64,000 bases of DNA from Acidobacteriota bacterium (GCA_016716435.1 JADJWI010000008.1:811501-875500), one strand, 5' to 3'; positions 35,055-43,829 are shown, numbered from the stretch's first letter. The notes: generated by a model not told the origin, from the letters alone. Translations and numbers: made by a program.

Positions 35055-35646
35055 ATGGCGATTCAAACTGCGGGCCAGAAAACCGCAAAAGCAGTAAAAC
35101 TTAGGATCGAGAACGCGTCCTCGCTTGATATGCCCAAGGGCGGCGAAGAGACGATACGGCAAGTTATCGATTATGTCCCGATCGAGCAACTCCGCGGGCT
35201 TGAGCGCGTGAAACTTGTCGATTTCATCAACGACCCGCGTCTCAAGAACGTGGACGTTCCGATGAAGGGCGACCTTCCGGGGGCTTTACCACCCAAAGGT
35301 CGGCAACCAAAATGCGTGGTTTGAGATAGCAATGGGCGCCTTGCTCCAGCCGACCGAGGGCTTTGCCAAGCGTTGGATGGCTAAGACGTCGTTCAAGGCA
35401 AATATCGCCGGCTTGCTCTTCTCGCTCATCGGCCAGCACTATTACTTGACGCTCCGCCACTCCGTCAAAAAGCAGAACCTTGAACCGCAAATTCGGCAGT
35501 ACACGGAAAAGAACCTCCGCTCATGGAGCGAAAAGCAGAACAAGAACAGCTTTCGGGCAAAGCTCTTCAAACCCATCCGGCCTTTCGTCGAGCGCATGGC
35601 GAAATGGCTGAATAAAAAAGCCGCGAAAGCGCAAAAGAAAGTCTAG
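35055..35646 (+). CDS. Unknown protein, single-base frameshift
   Basis: Two frames join into one protein of about 196 residues. The first, from ATG 35055, encodes LRIENASSLDMPKGGEETIRQ through VPMKGDLPG and then runs into nonsense, stopping at 35324. Removing one G from GGGGG at 35279-35283 continues as LYHPKVGNQNAWFEIAMGAL, then the basic C-terminal half ending at 35646. That half has a hydrophobic stretch (ANIAGLLFSLIGQ). No family recognised. Its stop codon is the first TAG of the 9-bp array that follows. Confidence 0.7.
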
Positions 35647-35775
35647 GAAGTCTGGGAAGTCTGGGAAGTCTAGGAAGTCTGGGAAGTCTGGGAAGTCTAG
35701 GAAGTCTGGGAAGTCTGGGAAGTCTAGGAAGTCTGGGAAGTCTAGGAAGTTGAGGAGGTCTAGGAAGTCTGGGAA
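35641..35775 (+). repeat. Upstream 9-bp array, 15 units
   Basis: Fifteen consecutive nonamers of the form GTCT(A/G)GGAA, one degenerate (GTTGAGGAG). The first nine follow a 27-bp super-period of A-type, G-type, G-type units. It begins in the last codon of the preceding gene and ends 27 bp before the four-helix-bundle gene. The complementary strand gives an open frame of Leu-Pro-Arg repeats, which is not a gene. Confidence 0.95.
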
Positions 35776-35802
35776 GTTCGAAAGTTTGGTCCGACGAATG
35801 AT

Positions 35803-36186
35803 ATGGGGACATTCAAGAGGTTCGAGGATATTGTCGCTTGGCAGAAGGCACGCGAATTGAATCTCGAAATTTACCGTATTTGCGGTTCCGGGCCGTTTTC
35901 AAAAGATTTTGATCTTCGAAACCAAATACGTCGATCATCGGTATCGATTGCAGCAAATATTGCCGAAGGGCAGGGACGGCGTACCGATAAAGATTTCGCA
36001 CATTTTCTTAATATCGCCCTTGGTTCTGTTGCCGAAACGAAGTCACACTTATACTTGGCTTTAGACCTTGGATACATCGACAAGACGACCTTTGACGAAC
36101 TATACGCTCGGCTCGATGAGATCGGACGGATGACCTTTGGTCTCATCCAACATTTGCGAAACGCGAACAAAACGATTGAAGTTTAG
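35803..36186 (+). CDS. Four-helix-bundle protein (23S rRNA IVP/Avd-like family)
   Basis: The 127-aa all-helical protein carries the family core DLRNQIRRSSVSIAANIAEGQGR and FLNIALGSVAETKSHLYLA. Relatives are encoded by 23S rRNA intervening sequences or accompany diversity-generating retroelements (Avd). No rRNA or reverse transcriptase is nearby here. The TAG stop falls in GTTTAGGAAG, which matches the flanking 9-bp units, and inverted units follow at 36218. The gene and arrays together look like an insertion of about 0.6 kb between an unknown gene and an EVE gene. Confidence 0.88.
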   Translation: MGTFKRFEDIVAWQKARELNLEIYRICGSGPFSKDFDLRNQIRRSSVSIAANIAEGQGRRTDKDFAHFLNIALGSVAETKSHLYLALDLGYIDKTTFDELYARLDEIGRMTFGLIQHLRNANKTIEV

Positions 36187-36217
36187 GAAGCCCGAAGCGG
36201 TTCAACTCTGTGCTACA

Positions 36218-36256
36218 GACTTCCAAGACCTCCTAGACTTCCAAGACTGACTAGAC
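36218..36256 (-). repeat. Downstream 9-bp array, inverted orientation
   Basis: Read on the minus strand, four to five nonamers (GTCTAGTCA, GTCTTGGAA, GTCTAGGAG, GTCTTGGAA, then GTCTG) match the upstream array's GTCT-GGAA consensus. The four-helix-bundle gene is thus bracketed by inverted arrays. Confidence 0.85.
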
Positions 36257-36265
36257 ATTAAACTT

Positions 36266-36670
36266 ATGAACTACTGGATGGTTAAACAGGAACCCGATTC
36301 TTACTCTTGGGACGATTTTGTAAAGGACGGAAAGACCGATTGGACCGGCGTACGTAACTATCAGGCACGCAACAACCTTCGCGATATGAAGGTCGGTGAT
36401 AAGGTGCTCTTTTACCATTCGAACATCGGCAAGGAAGTGGTCGGCATTGCCAAAGTGACGAAGGCCGCATTTCCGGATCCAACGGCTGATGATGACAAGT
36501 GGGTCGCGGTCGAGCTTTCGCCTGTAAAGCCGCTCAAAAAGCCTGTCGGGCTCGCACAGATGAAAGAGAATCTGGCCCTCAACGACCTCAAGCTAATTCG
36601 GCAGTCGCAGCTTTCCGTGATGCCGGTTACAAAAGACGAGTTCGACGAGATACTCAGCATGGCAAGGTAA
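36266..36670 (+). CDS. EVE domain protein
   Basis: The 134-aa PUA-like EVE domain has the hallmark start YWMVKQEPDSYSWDDF, then WTGVRNYQARNNLRDMKVGDKVLFYHSN and a C-terminal LALNDLKLIRQSQLSVMPV. EVE proteins bind modified bases in DNA or RNA; this short form is the common housekeeping type. It lies 6 bp before the ATP-grasp-like gene. No restriction genes are adjacent, so a defence role is not indicated. Confidence 0.93.
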   Translation: MNYWMVKQEPDSYSWDDFVKDGKTDWTGVRNYQARNNLRDMKVGDKVLFYHSNIGKEVVGIAKVTKAAFPDPTADDDKWVAVELSPVKPLKKPVGLAQMKENLALNDLKLIRQSQLSVMPVTKDEFDEILSMAR

Positions 36671-36675
36671 ACCGA

Positions 36676-38034
36676 ATGACAAGAAAAGAAGCCGTTGAGT
36701 ACTATCACGAATTGCTCGAAGACGCCGACCTCGCCCGCGAATCTGCCGAAGCTCTCGACCGTGGCCTCGAATCGGCCCGCTTGGTTTTCGGCCGCCGCCG
36801 TCTGACGCCGTATCTTCGGCCGCATTTTATCACCGCAGAAGAATGGTCGATGGCCCGAAAGGCGTGCGAGACCATCTGGGGAACGCTTCAAAAGGTAAAG
36901 GACGCTGCGGTCGAGAGCGACGAGCTGCTTGACGAACTCGGCATCACCGAGATCGAAAGGGAACTCGTAAAGATCGATCCCGGTTACGAACAGGTCTCGC
37001 CGACCGCACGGCTCGATTCGTTTCTTGGCGAAACGGCCTATAGCTTTGTTGAGCTAAATGGCGAAAGCCCGGCCGGTATCGCCTATTCGGATTCGGCTTC
37101 GGACATCTTTCTTGACCTTCCGATAATGAAGCGATTCACCGAACGCTATCCGGTGACGAAGCTGGAAGGCCGGTCGAAGCTTCTGCAGGTACTTCTTGAT
37201 TGCCATGCCGAATACCTCGGAAAGCAGCCCGACGAGAAGCCGATCATCGCCATTGTTGACCTCAACGATCTCCCTACCCAGAAGGAATTCGAGCTTTTCC
37301 GCGACTTCTTTGAATATTCCGGCTACACTGCCCTCATCTGTTCGCCCGAGGAGCTCGAGTTTGACGGTAGCAGGCTGCGATATGCCGGCGTTGCTATCGA
37401 CATCGTTTACAAGCGGCTGTTAGTCAATGAATACCTTCCGATAATGGAGCAGGCACCTGCATTGCTTGATGCCTATCGGGCCGGTGCGGTCTGCATGGTC
37501 AACAGCTTCCGCGGCAAACTTGTTCACAAGAAAGCGATCTTTGCTGTGCTGACCAACGAACGATACGCATCGCTCTTTAGCGCCGAAGAGCTGGAAGCAA
37601 TCGGCCGGCATGTGCCTTGGACACGCCGATTTCGGAATGAGCGAACGATGAACCACGGCAGCGAGATCGACCTTGTCGAATGGACGCGTGCCAATGCCGC
37701 AAAGCTCGTTCTGAAACCAAACGACGACTACGGCGGCCACGGCATCTATATCGGCTGGAGCCTGACTGAAGACGAATGGCACGAAGCTATAACGGTCGCT
37801 CTCGAAAACGGCGACTATCTTGTCCAGGAAAAGGTCCAGACCGCGAAGGAATATTTCCCGATGCTGTTCGACGAACACGGAAAATGGCGCATGGTCGAGC
37901 AGCTCGTTGATCTTGACCCGCTCCTGTTCAATGGCGTCGTCGGCTCGGCATTCACCCGGCTTTCGTCCTCGGAGCTTGCAAATGTTTCAAGCGGCGGCGG
38001 GATGGTTCCGACCTTTATTTTGGGAGAAGTTTAA
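36676..38034 (+). CDS. ATP-grasp-like protein (glutathionylspermidine synthase/circularly permuted type)
   Basis: The 452-aa product starts at MTRKEAVEYYHELLED (ATG 36676); a longer frame overlaps the EVE gene. The C-terminal part has LVLKPNDDYGGHGIYIGWSL and YLVQEKVQ, matching the ATP-binding half of circularly permuted ATP-grasp enzymes. The middle has DIVYKRLLVNEYL, and the N-terminal half contains SFVELNGESPAG. Such enzymes form amide bonds; the substrate is not known. It is followed 2 bp later by a secreted metalloprotease. Confidence 0.75.
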   Translation: MTRKEAVEYYHELLEDADLARESAEALDRGLESARLVFGRRRLTPYLRPHFITAEEWSMARKACETIWGTLQKVKDAAVESDELLDELGITEIERELVKIDPGYEQVSPTARLDSFLGETAYSFVELNGESPAGIAYSDSASDIFLDLPIMKRFTERYPVTKLEGRSKLLQVLLDCHAEYLGKQPDEKPIIAIVDLNDLPTQKEFELFRDFFEYSGYTALICSPEELEFDGSRLRYAGVAIDIVYKRLLVNEYLPIMEQAPALLDAYRAGAVCMVNSFRGKLVHKKAIFAVLTNERYASLFSAEELEAIGRHVPWTRRFRNERTMNHGSEIDLVEWTRANAAKLVLKPNDDYGGHGIYIGWSLTEDEWHEAITVALENGDYLVQEKVQTAKEYFPMLFDEHGKWRMVEQLVDLDPLLFNGVVGSAFTRLSSSELANVSSGGGMVPTFILGEV

Positions 38035-38036
38035 CT

Positions 38037-39506
38037 ATGAGAACTACGGCAACTGGACTTTTGTTTGTGCTTTTCGCGTGTCTCGCCGGCGGGGCAAACG
38101 CACAGTCGTCCGTTCGCCTTTTTTCGGTCACCGAAGCTTCTAGCCCATTTGCCGAACGTTCATCGATCGCCGCAAAACGCGAATCTACCATCGCTGTAAA
38201 CACCGGCGAGGCTTTGATGGCGGAGGCTCTAGAGCTTCCGATGGCTGAAGGCAAAGCGTACCGTGCCCTCAAGTCTGAGTCTGAAGTGCGAGGCGTTGAT
38301 GACGTCACTTGGCGCGGGAAGATCAGTGAAAAGGGCTTTGAGGGCGACGTTGTCTTGACCTTCCGCAAGGGCCACGTCGCCGGACTGATCTACACGCCCG
38401 ACGCCGTATATGAGATCGTCCCGCGTGGAGCCCATCACATTCTCGTGGAACTCGATCAGGCATTATTCCCTGAGTGCGGCGGGGCGATCGAACCCGGAGA
38501 TGCGACTAAACAGGATCTGTCCGAAGGCGACGCCCTCGCCACATTTTCTGATTCCGGCGATCGGATCGATGTGCTTGTCGTTTACACAACCGCGACCAAG
38601 AACGTTCTCGGCGGTGATGCCCAGGCCCAAACGCTCGCTCAAAACGCGATCGACGCGACAAACACCGCCTACATCAACAGCCGGGTTCGGCAGCGTGTCC
38701 GAATGATCGACGCTAAGGAATGGGTTTACACCGAAACAACGAGTGCAAGCACCGACCTAAGCAATCTTCGCAATGATGCGACCATTCAGGGCCTCAGAAA
38801 CTCGGCTAACGCTGACCTCGTGGCGATGATCGGAGAGATCGCCGGGGCATGCGGCGTCGGTTACCTTATGGGGTCGAATCCAGCCGGCAATCCAAACGCC
38901 GGATATACCGTAACTTCTCGGAGTTGCGCGGTCGGCAATCTTTCGTTCGCCCATGAACTCGGTCACAACATGGGCGGCCAGCACAATCCGGAGAACGGAA
39001 GCGGTGCGACCTACGCGTATGGCTATGGCCACTATGTCAATGCCGTGTTCCGAACGGTGATGTCATATTCGAACCCTTGCGCTAACGGGTGCACTCGACG
39101 AGCGTATTTCTCGAGCCCCTCAATTCTTTACCAAGGCTTCCCGACCGGCATCGACAACACACGCGACAATGTGAGAGCGATCAACGCTACGGCCGATGTT
39201 ATCGCAAACTATCGCTACAGCGGCTCGAGCATAACGCTGGTAAACTTCGCCAACGGCGGCTTCTTGCCCCGCGGAATTGCCCGGCCGGTAACCTGGAAAA
39301 CGAACAATCTCGGTGGCAATGTTCGCATTGAAATTTCGCGAAACGAGGGCCTTAATTGGACCACGGTAGTCGCAAATACGCCGAATGACGGCAATGAACC
39401 GATCGCGATCTGGGGCGGAGCAAGCCGGCGAGCTTGGCTGCGGGTTGTGAGCATTGATTCGCCTACGGTTTCGGACACATCGACCGGCTCGGTCTATCTT
39501 CGCTAA
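38037..39506 (+). CDS. Secreted reprolysin-like zinc metalloprotease
   Basis: The 489-aa product has a signal peptide (cleavage near ANAQSS) and a propeptide-like region (about 25-170). The metzincin protease domain carries the zinc motif HELGHNMGGQH (306-316) and a later Met-turn region (RTVMSYSN). A C-terminal beta domain of about 100 residues (from about 390, SITLVNFANGG) resembles an Ig or pre-peptidase fold. It lies 2 bp after the ATP-grasp-like gene. Probably acts outside the cell on proteins; natural substrate unknown. Confidence 0.92.
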   Translation: MRTTATGLLFVLFACLAGGANAQSSVRLFSVTEASSPFAERSSIAAKRESTIAVNTGEALMAEALELPMAEGKAYRALKSESEVRGVDDVTWRGKISEKGFEGDVVLTFRKGHVAGLIYTPDAVYEIVPRGAHHILVELDQALFPECGGAIEPGDATKQDLSEGDALATFSDSGDRIDVLVVYTTATKNVLGGDAQAQTLAQNAIDATNTAYINSRVRQRVRMIDAKEWVYTETTSASTDLSNLRNDATIQGLRNSANADLVAMIGEIAGACGVGYLMGSNPAGNPNAGYTVTSRSCAVGNLSFAHELGHNMGGQHNPENGSGATYAYGYGHYVNAVFRTVMSYSNPCANGCTRRAYFSSPSILYQGFPTGIDNTRDNVRAINATADVIANYRYSGSSITLVNFANGGFLPRGIARPVTWKTNNLGGNVRIEISRNEGLNWTTVVANTPNDGNEPIAIWGGASRRAWLRVVSIDSPTVSDTSTGSVYLR

Positions 39507-39535
39507 GCCGGTCACTTTTGAATTAGCTACTGATA

Positions 39536-41149
39536 ATGAGTAAATCTGAAAATCGCCTCCGAGCTCTTACCGATGAATACCTGCAGCTTGAGGAAAAGCT
39601 CAAGCAGGGCGGCGGGCCGGAGAAGGTTGCGAAAATTCACAAACAAGGGAAGCTGACCGCCCGCGAGCGCATCGAGCTTTTGCTCGATAAGGACACCTAC
39701 GCGCAGGAGATCGGCCTTCTGGTCGCCTATGACGAATATGGCGGGCAGGCTCCGGCCGCGGCTGTTGTTACCGTCGTTGGAAAGATACGAGGCCGTGAGT
39801 GCGTCGTCGTCGCCAACGACGCGACGATCAAAGCAGGTGCTTGGTATCCGGAGACGATCAAAAAGATACTCCGCGCACAGGAGATCGCGATGCGGAACCG
39901 CGTCCCGATCATCTATCTCGTCGATTCGGCCGGCGTAAATTTGCCATATCAAGGCGGCGTCTTCCCGGGACAATACGGTGCGGCCCGCATCTTCTATTAC
40001 AACTCGATAATGCGGCGCTATCTAAAGGTGCCGCAGATCGCGGCCGTTATGGGAATGTGCGTCGCCGGCGGAGCTTATCTGCCCGCACTCAGCGACGTGA
40101 TACTGATGGTCGAGGGCACTTCCTTTATGGGCCTCGGCGGTGCAAATTTGGTCAAAGGTGCGACCGGCCAGACCATCGACAATGAAACTCTCGGCGGGGC
40201 GATGACGCACAACGCCATGTCCGGCGTCGCCCATTACCGCACAAAAGACGAGGATGAATGCATCACCAAGATCCGCGACCTCGTCGCCGAAATGCCCGCC
40301 AAAGATCCGACGCGTGTTTCGATCGAAGAAAGCCGTGAGCCCTTAGCCGTAAGCGATAAGCTTTATGAAATACTGCCTGAAGATCATCGAGCTCCATACG
40401 ACATGCAGGCCGTGCTCGAAACTTTTCTCGACGAGGGCGGTATAGATGAATTTCAGGCAGATTTCGCAAAAGAGATGATCTGCGGTACTGCGCGGATCGG
40501 CGGCATTCTGGTTGGCGTTATTGCAAACAGCCGCGGGATGTCGAAAGGCAAGCCGGGCGAGCCGCCTCGTTTTGGCGGGATAGTTTACACCGAATCGGCG
40601 GAAAAGACGGCGTATTTCATCGAGAACTGCGACCGCCACGGCACGCCGCTTTTGTTTGTCCAAGATGTGTCGGGCTTTATGGTCGGCGCCGATGCCGAGC
40701 ACTCGGGCATCATCCGTGCGGGAGCCCGTTTCGTCGAGGCAATGGCGACCGCCCGCGTGCCGAAGATTGTTTTGACCATCAACCACGCCTCGGGTGCGGG
40801 TTATTATGCGATGGCCGGCCAGGGCTTTGACCCCGACTTCATCTTCTCGCTGCCGACCGGGCGAATGGGCGTGATGGAAGGCGACAGCGCCGTTCAGGCG
40901 ATCTTTGGAACACAACTCGATAAGCTCAAGGCGGCCGGCGAAACGCCCTCGGCCGAACTAGAAGCCGAGATGCAAAAGGTTCGCGAAACCTACGACCGCG
41001 AGCTCGACGCCAAGCACGCCGCCGCCCGTGGCCTTGTCGATGCGATCATCACGCCCGAAGACCTCCGTCCGGCATTGCTTCTCGCACTCCAAACGACCCT
41101 GAACACATCAACGCCGCACATCGGCGCGTTTGTCCTTCCGACGATATAA
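39536..41149 (+). CDS. Acyl-CoA carboxylase carboxyltransferase (beta) subunit
   Basis: The 537-aa carboxyltransferase is of the propionyl/methylcrotonyl-CoA carboxylase type. It has KLTARERIELLLD, the GGAYLPALSDVILMVEGTSFMGLGGANLV oxyanion region, and a second crotonase-like half (GFMVGADAEHSGIIR; INHASGAGYYAMAGQ). Transfers carboxyl from biotin to an acyl-CoA. No biotin carboxylase or carrier gene is adjacent, but crotonases, AtuA-type genes and a B12 domain at 45-56 kb fit leucine, isoprenoid or propionate breakdown. Confidence 0.92.
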   Translation: MSKSENRLRALTDEYLQLEEKLKQGGGPEKVAKIHKQGKLTARERIELLLDKDTYAQEIGLLVAYDEYGGQAPAAAVVTVVGKIRGRECVVVANDATIKAGAWYPETIKKILRAQEIAMRNRVPIIYLVDSAGVNLPYQGGVFPGQYGAARIFYYNSIMRRYLKVPQIAAVMGMCVAGGAYLPALSDVILMVEGTSFMGLGGANLVKGATGQTIDNETLGGAMTHNAMSGVAHYRTKDEDECITKIRDLVAEMPAKDPTRVSIEESREPLAVSDKLYEILPEDHRAPYDMQAVLETFLDEGGIDEFQADFAKEMICGTARIGGILVGVIANSRGMSKGKPGEPPRFGGIVYTESAEKTAYFIENCDRHGTPLLFVQDVSGFMVGADAEHSGIIRAGARFVEAMATARVPKIVLTINHASGAGYYAMAGQGFDPDFIFSLPTGRMGVMEGDSAVQAIFGTQLDKLKAAGETPSAELEAEMQKVRETYDRELDAKHAAARGLVDAIITPEDLRPALLLALQTTLNTSTPHIGAFVLPTI

Positions 41150-41160
41150 AAGAGCGTGAA

Positions 41161-41829
41161 TTATTTGATCGGGGGCTCAATTATGATTGTGCTCGTGTAA
41201 TCGTATTCAGTAGTGGTTCGGTATTTACTTGGTGGAATTGTGTCTTCGCTGGTCATGCGCAGGAGCATTCCGTCCTCACGGTACCAGTACTCTTCGACGA
41301 ACGTCCTTACGAATTTTCTTTCGGCAATCGACGATGTCGTCTTTATGCTTTTCGTGTACCGGTCTGCCTTTTGACCGTTGATTCGATGTTTTCCCAAATA
41401 AAGGTACTCGATTTCGATCTTCGGCGGAGGACCTAGGGTGCCGGTGCCGCGACCGCCCGCAACCGCCGAACCGCGGCCAGAGGAAACTTCCACTTTCCGC
41501 CATCCGTCATCATTTTGGCGGGCGTAAACATTACCACCGATCCTGATCGTTTCCGACTTCGTTTCAACACCTTTTGATGTTCGGCTAACCGCAATTCGCA
41601 TTGCTCCATCCGGACCGTGGTCGTAAACCGTACGGCTACTGTCTCCTGGCGCATATCCTTCGGTCGTAACGGTCACACGCATCGGGAGACCGGCCCTTAA
41701 TCGTGATGCAGTGCTGATCTTGCTTCTAAACTCAGCCTCTTCGATCTTTCTAGTTTGAGCATGAGCATCGATGCACACGATTGCAGTTACGCTCGTGACG
41801 AGAAAGAGTAATGATGATCTCTTCGACAT
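41161..41829 (-). CDS. Exported protein of unknown function
   Basis: The 222-aa product starts at MSKRSSLLFLVTSVT (ATG 41829); a longer in-frame start lies in intergenic sequence. The signal peptide ends near DAHAQT. The mature part is beta-rich, Tyr- and Thr-rich toward the end (EYWYREDGMLLRMTS). It recalls LolA-like exported beta proteins but lacks a decisive motif. Convergent with the carboxylase gene, 11 bp apart. Confidence 0.7.
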   Translation of the reverse strand: MSKRSSLLFLVTSVTAIVCIDAHAQTRKIEEAEFRSKISTASRLRAGLPMRVTVTTEGYAPGDSSRTVYDHGPDGAMRIAVSRTSKGVETKSETIRIGGNVYARQNDDGWRKVEVSSGRGSAVAGGRGTGTLGPPPKIEIEYLYLGKHRINGQKADRYTKSIKTTSSIAERKFVRTFVEEYWYREDGMLLRMTSEDTIPPSKYRTTTEYDYTSTIIIEPPIK

Positions 41830-41960
41830 TTTCAGTCCATTGCCTCCGGGATGAAGAAGTGACTGTTTATCCGACGGTTTCGCCGGGCTCCTTTTCTTTA
41901 TCGTTATGATACCGTTGAGCAAATGATGTGACAACAATAACCTCGAGTTGCCTATTTCCA

Positions 41961-42470
41961 TCACCTCAAGCTCGCCCTGATGTCTTTGATGTTCAGCATC
42001 AAGGTAAGCGGTTCGATCGGTGATTCCCGGAATCCGTAACGCAGATAGAAGTGCTTTGCTTCTTCGTCCTTGGCGTGAGTCAGCATAGCCCGAAGCCCGG
42101 CAATGTCCGCGGCTGCAAGAGTTCTCAACATTGCGTCCTTGAGTAATCCCTTCCCGAGCCCTTTTCCTTTTTCGCGGATATCGACCGCAAGTCTTGCGAG
42201 CAGGATGATGGGAATCGGATACTGCGGAAGCTTAGCCTTGACCGCGGGCGTCGCCTCAGCATGCGAGACTGACCCGAAAGCGAGCGTATAATAACCGACA
42301 GCAAAGCTATTCCGGGTCGCAACGTAGGTCCGCGAGATCTCGTTCTCTTGATTGATCAGAGCGTATTTCTTGAGGAACTGGTTGAGTGCAGGTTTGCCGC
42401 AGGCGAATCGGGAACAGTCATGCGACGCGGTCAGCAACTCCGGCGGGCTGAGCGGTTCGCTATTTTTCAT
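41961..42470 (-). CDS. tacT: GNAT acetyltransferase toxin (TacT-like)
   Basis: Second gene of a toxin-antitoxin pair, 169 aa. The N-terminus is FACGKPALNQFLKKYALINQ, the GNAT acetyl-CoA site is LARLAVDIREKGKGLGKGLL, and the C-terminus has HFYLRYGFRESP. TacT-type toxins acetylate charged tRNAs; that activity is inferred from family and from the DUF1778-type antitoxin gene, which it overlaps by 11 bp. Confidence 0.9.
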   Translation of the reverse strand: MKNSEPLSPPELLTASHDCSRFACGKPALNQFLKKYALINQENEISRTYVATRNSFAVGYYTLAFGSVSHAEATPAVKAKLPQYPIPIILLARLAVDIREKGKGLGKGLLKDAMLRTLAAADIAGLRAMLTHAKDEEAKHFYLRYGFRESPIEPLTLMLNIKDIRASLR

Positions 42471-42744
42471 CGAAAACGCCCGGCTCCTTTAGAAGATTTC
42501 TTAGCGCTTCTATGCTTCGCGGCGGTGCGTCGAGAGCGGCGATGAATTTTTTCCATTCGCGGTCGGTCAGCTCGAAATGAGCATCATCGCGAACGACCGC
42601 CTCTGCTGCTGAAAGAGCATTTTCCAGCACAAAGTCGCTCAGATTCTTACGTTCCTTTCGAGCCGCCCGCTCAAGCAAAGCCTTGCCTTCGCTTGTGGTT
42701 CTAATGCTGAGCCTCTCTTTCTTTAATTCGATCGTCGTAGCCAT
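42460..42744 (-). CDS. tacA: DUF1778-type antitoxin (TacA-like)
   Basis: The 94-aa protein begins MATTIELKKERLSIRTTSEG, a ribbon-helix-helix DNA-binding N-terminus, followed by the helix LLERAARKERKNLSDFVLENAL and a charged C-terminus that would clamp the toxin. It starts at ATG 42744; longer in-frame starts are non-coding. First gene of the pair, with a perfect operator palindrome 27 bp upstream. Confidence 0.9.
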   Translation of the reverse strand: MATTIELKKERLSIRTTSEGKALLERAARKERKNLSDFVLENALSAAEAVVRDDAHFELTDREWKKFIAALDAPPRSIEALRNLLKEPGVFDEK

Positions 42745-42770
42745 CGGTCCAATATACTCTCGTAATGTGC

Positions 42771-42785
42771 GTACATCCAATGTAC
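42771..42785 (-). promoter_or_regulatory. Perfect 6-3-6 palindrome, TacA operator candidate
   Basis: GTACAT-CCA-ATGTAC reads the same on both strands outside the spacer. It lies directly upstream of a TATATT-like -10 of the antitoxin gene. Ribbon-helix-helix antitoxins autorepress at such sites, so this is a likely operator. Confidence 0.65.
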
Positions 42786-42917
42786 ACCCGTGGAAAGTAT
42801 ATCGGGATTGAGGGCAGAAAAGCAAGAATTTGACCGAGCTCGGCAAGCCGCAGATCAAAAGCGAGCGGGGCGACAGTTTAGTTACCGTTTGCCCGGAGTT
42901 CTGATACGATTCGCAGT

Positions 42918-43439
42918 ATGGAGTTTGCGGTTGAGAGATCGATCGAATTGCTGGCAGCCACGCCGGAGTCCTTGCGGGCGTGGCTCGGCGGGCTTTCGGT
43001 TGAGTGGACTGCTTCAGCCGGGAATCGTGACAATTGGGAGCCGTATGATATCGTCGGCCATTTGATCCATGCGGACGAAACGGATTGGATCCCGCGGGCA
43101 AGGGTCATACTTGCACAGGGCGAGGACCGAAGCTTTCCGCCGTTCGACCGTTTCGGACAGTTCGAGCGGTCGCAGGAAAAGCCGTTTTCAGAACTCCTCG
43201 ATGAGTTCGCGGCGGTCCGCAGGCGGTGCCTCGACGAACTCACCGCTTGGAACCTTTCCGCCGAGCAACTCGAGCTTTGCGGCAGCCATCCTGAATTTGG
43301 TGAAGTGTCTCTCGCTCAGCTTCTTTCAACATGGGTCGTCCACGACCTCACGCACATCCGCCAGATCGCGATCGCAATGGCACGCCGCTACGAAACGGCC
43401 GTCGGCCCGTGGAAAGCTTACCTGAGCATCTTGAATTGA
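42918..43439 (+). CDS. DinB family protein
   Basis: The 173-aa four-helix DinB/YfiT-like protein has a metal-binding His set in VGHLIHADETDWIPRARV and a terminal HDLTHIRQIAIAMARRY. Most such proteins bind a divalent metal and may act in thiol transfer or stress. It is followed immediately by a cupin gene. The start MEFAVERSIELLAATPESLRAWL is family-typical. Confidence 0.88.
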   Translation: MEFAVERSIELLAATPESLRAWLGGLSVEWTASAGNRDNWEPYDIVGHLIHADETDWIPRARVILAQGEDRSFPPFDRFGQFERSQEKPFSELLDEFAAVRRRCLDELTAWNLSAEQLELCGSHPEFGEVSLAQLLSTWVVHDLTHIRQIAIAMARRYETAVGPWKAYLSILN

Positions 43440-43440
43440 A

Positions 43441-43758
43441 ATGAAGTTTACTATCGAGGCGTTCTTGGGCCGCCTGCCGCTCCCGGCAAACGACAAATGG
43501 CCCGATGGTGTTTGGGACATCGAGCCATTCGAGAAAGATGGCGTGAAGCTGGTCTTCTTCGCTCCCCGCGGCACCGATCACCAAACCAGCCATGACGAGG
43601 ACGAATTCTATTTCATCGCCCGGGGCAGCGGCGAGATCTTGATCGCCGGCGAACGCCACACGTGCACTGCCGGCGACGCATTCTTCGTCCCGGCCGGGGT
43701 CGAGCATCGGTTCGAGAATTTTACCGACAACTTCGCAACCTGGGCGGTGTTCTTCTGA
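43441..43758 (+). CDS. Cupin domain protein
   Basis: The 105-aa single cupin begins 1 bp after the dinB-like stop. Motif 1 (HQTSHDEDEFYFIARGSGE) and motif 2 (GDAFFVPAGVEHRFEN) show the metal-binding His/Glu set. It is a small stand-alone cupin with no defined substrate. Co-transcribed with the DinB-like gene. Confidence 0.9.
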   Translation: MKFTIEAFLGRLPLPANDKWPDGVWDIEPFEKDGVKLVFFAPRGTDHQTSHDEDEFYFIARGSGEILIAGERHTCTAGDAFFVPAGVEHRFENFTDNFATWAVFF

Positions 43759-43829
43759 TCGATAACTTTTGGATGGACCGAACTCGCTGGTTAGACGCTA
43801 GTATGCCGAAAGTTCTTTCTAGTTTGATG

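Noticed and set aside
35641..35775. CRISPR array
   Set aside because: The units are contiguous 9-mers with no spacers, and there are no cas genes.
35567..35812. Minus-strand frame encoding a run of Leu-Pro-Arg repeats
   Set aside because: It is only the translation of the 9-bp array (period 9 = 3 codons); it has no conserved domain and no ribosome-binding site.
35803..36186. 23S rRNA intervening sequence
   Set aside because: The protein family fits, but there is no rRNA on either side, so it is not an rRNA insertion here.
36266..36670. EVE protein as part of a defence island
   Set aside because: No restriction, methylase or nuclease genes are near; the short EVE form is a common housekeeping gene.
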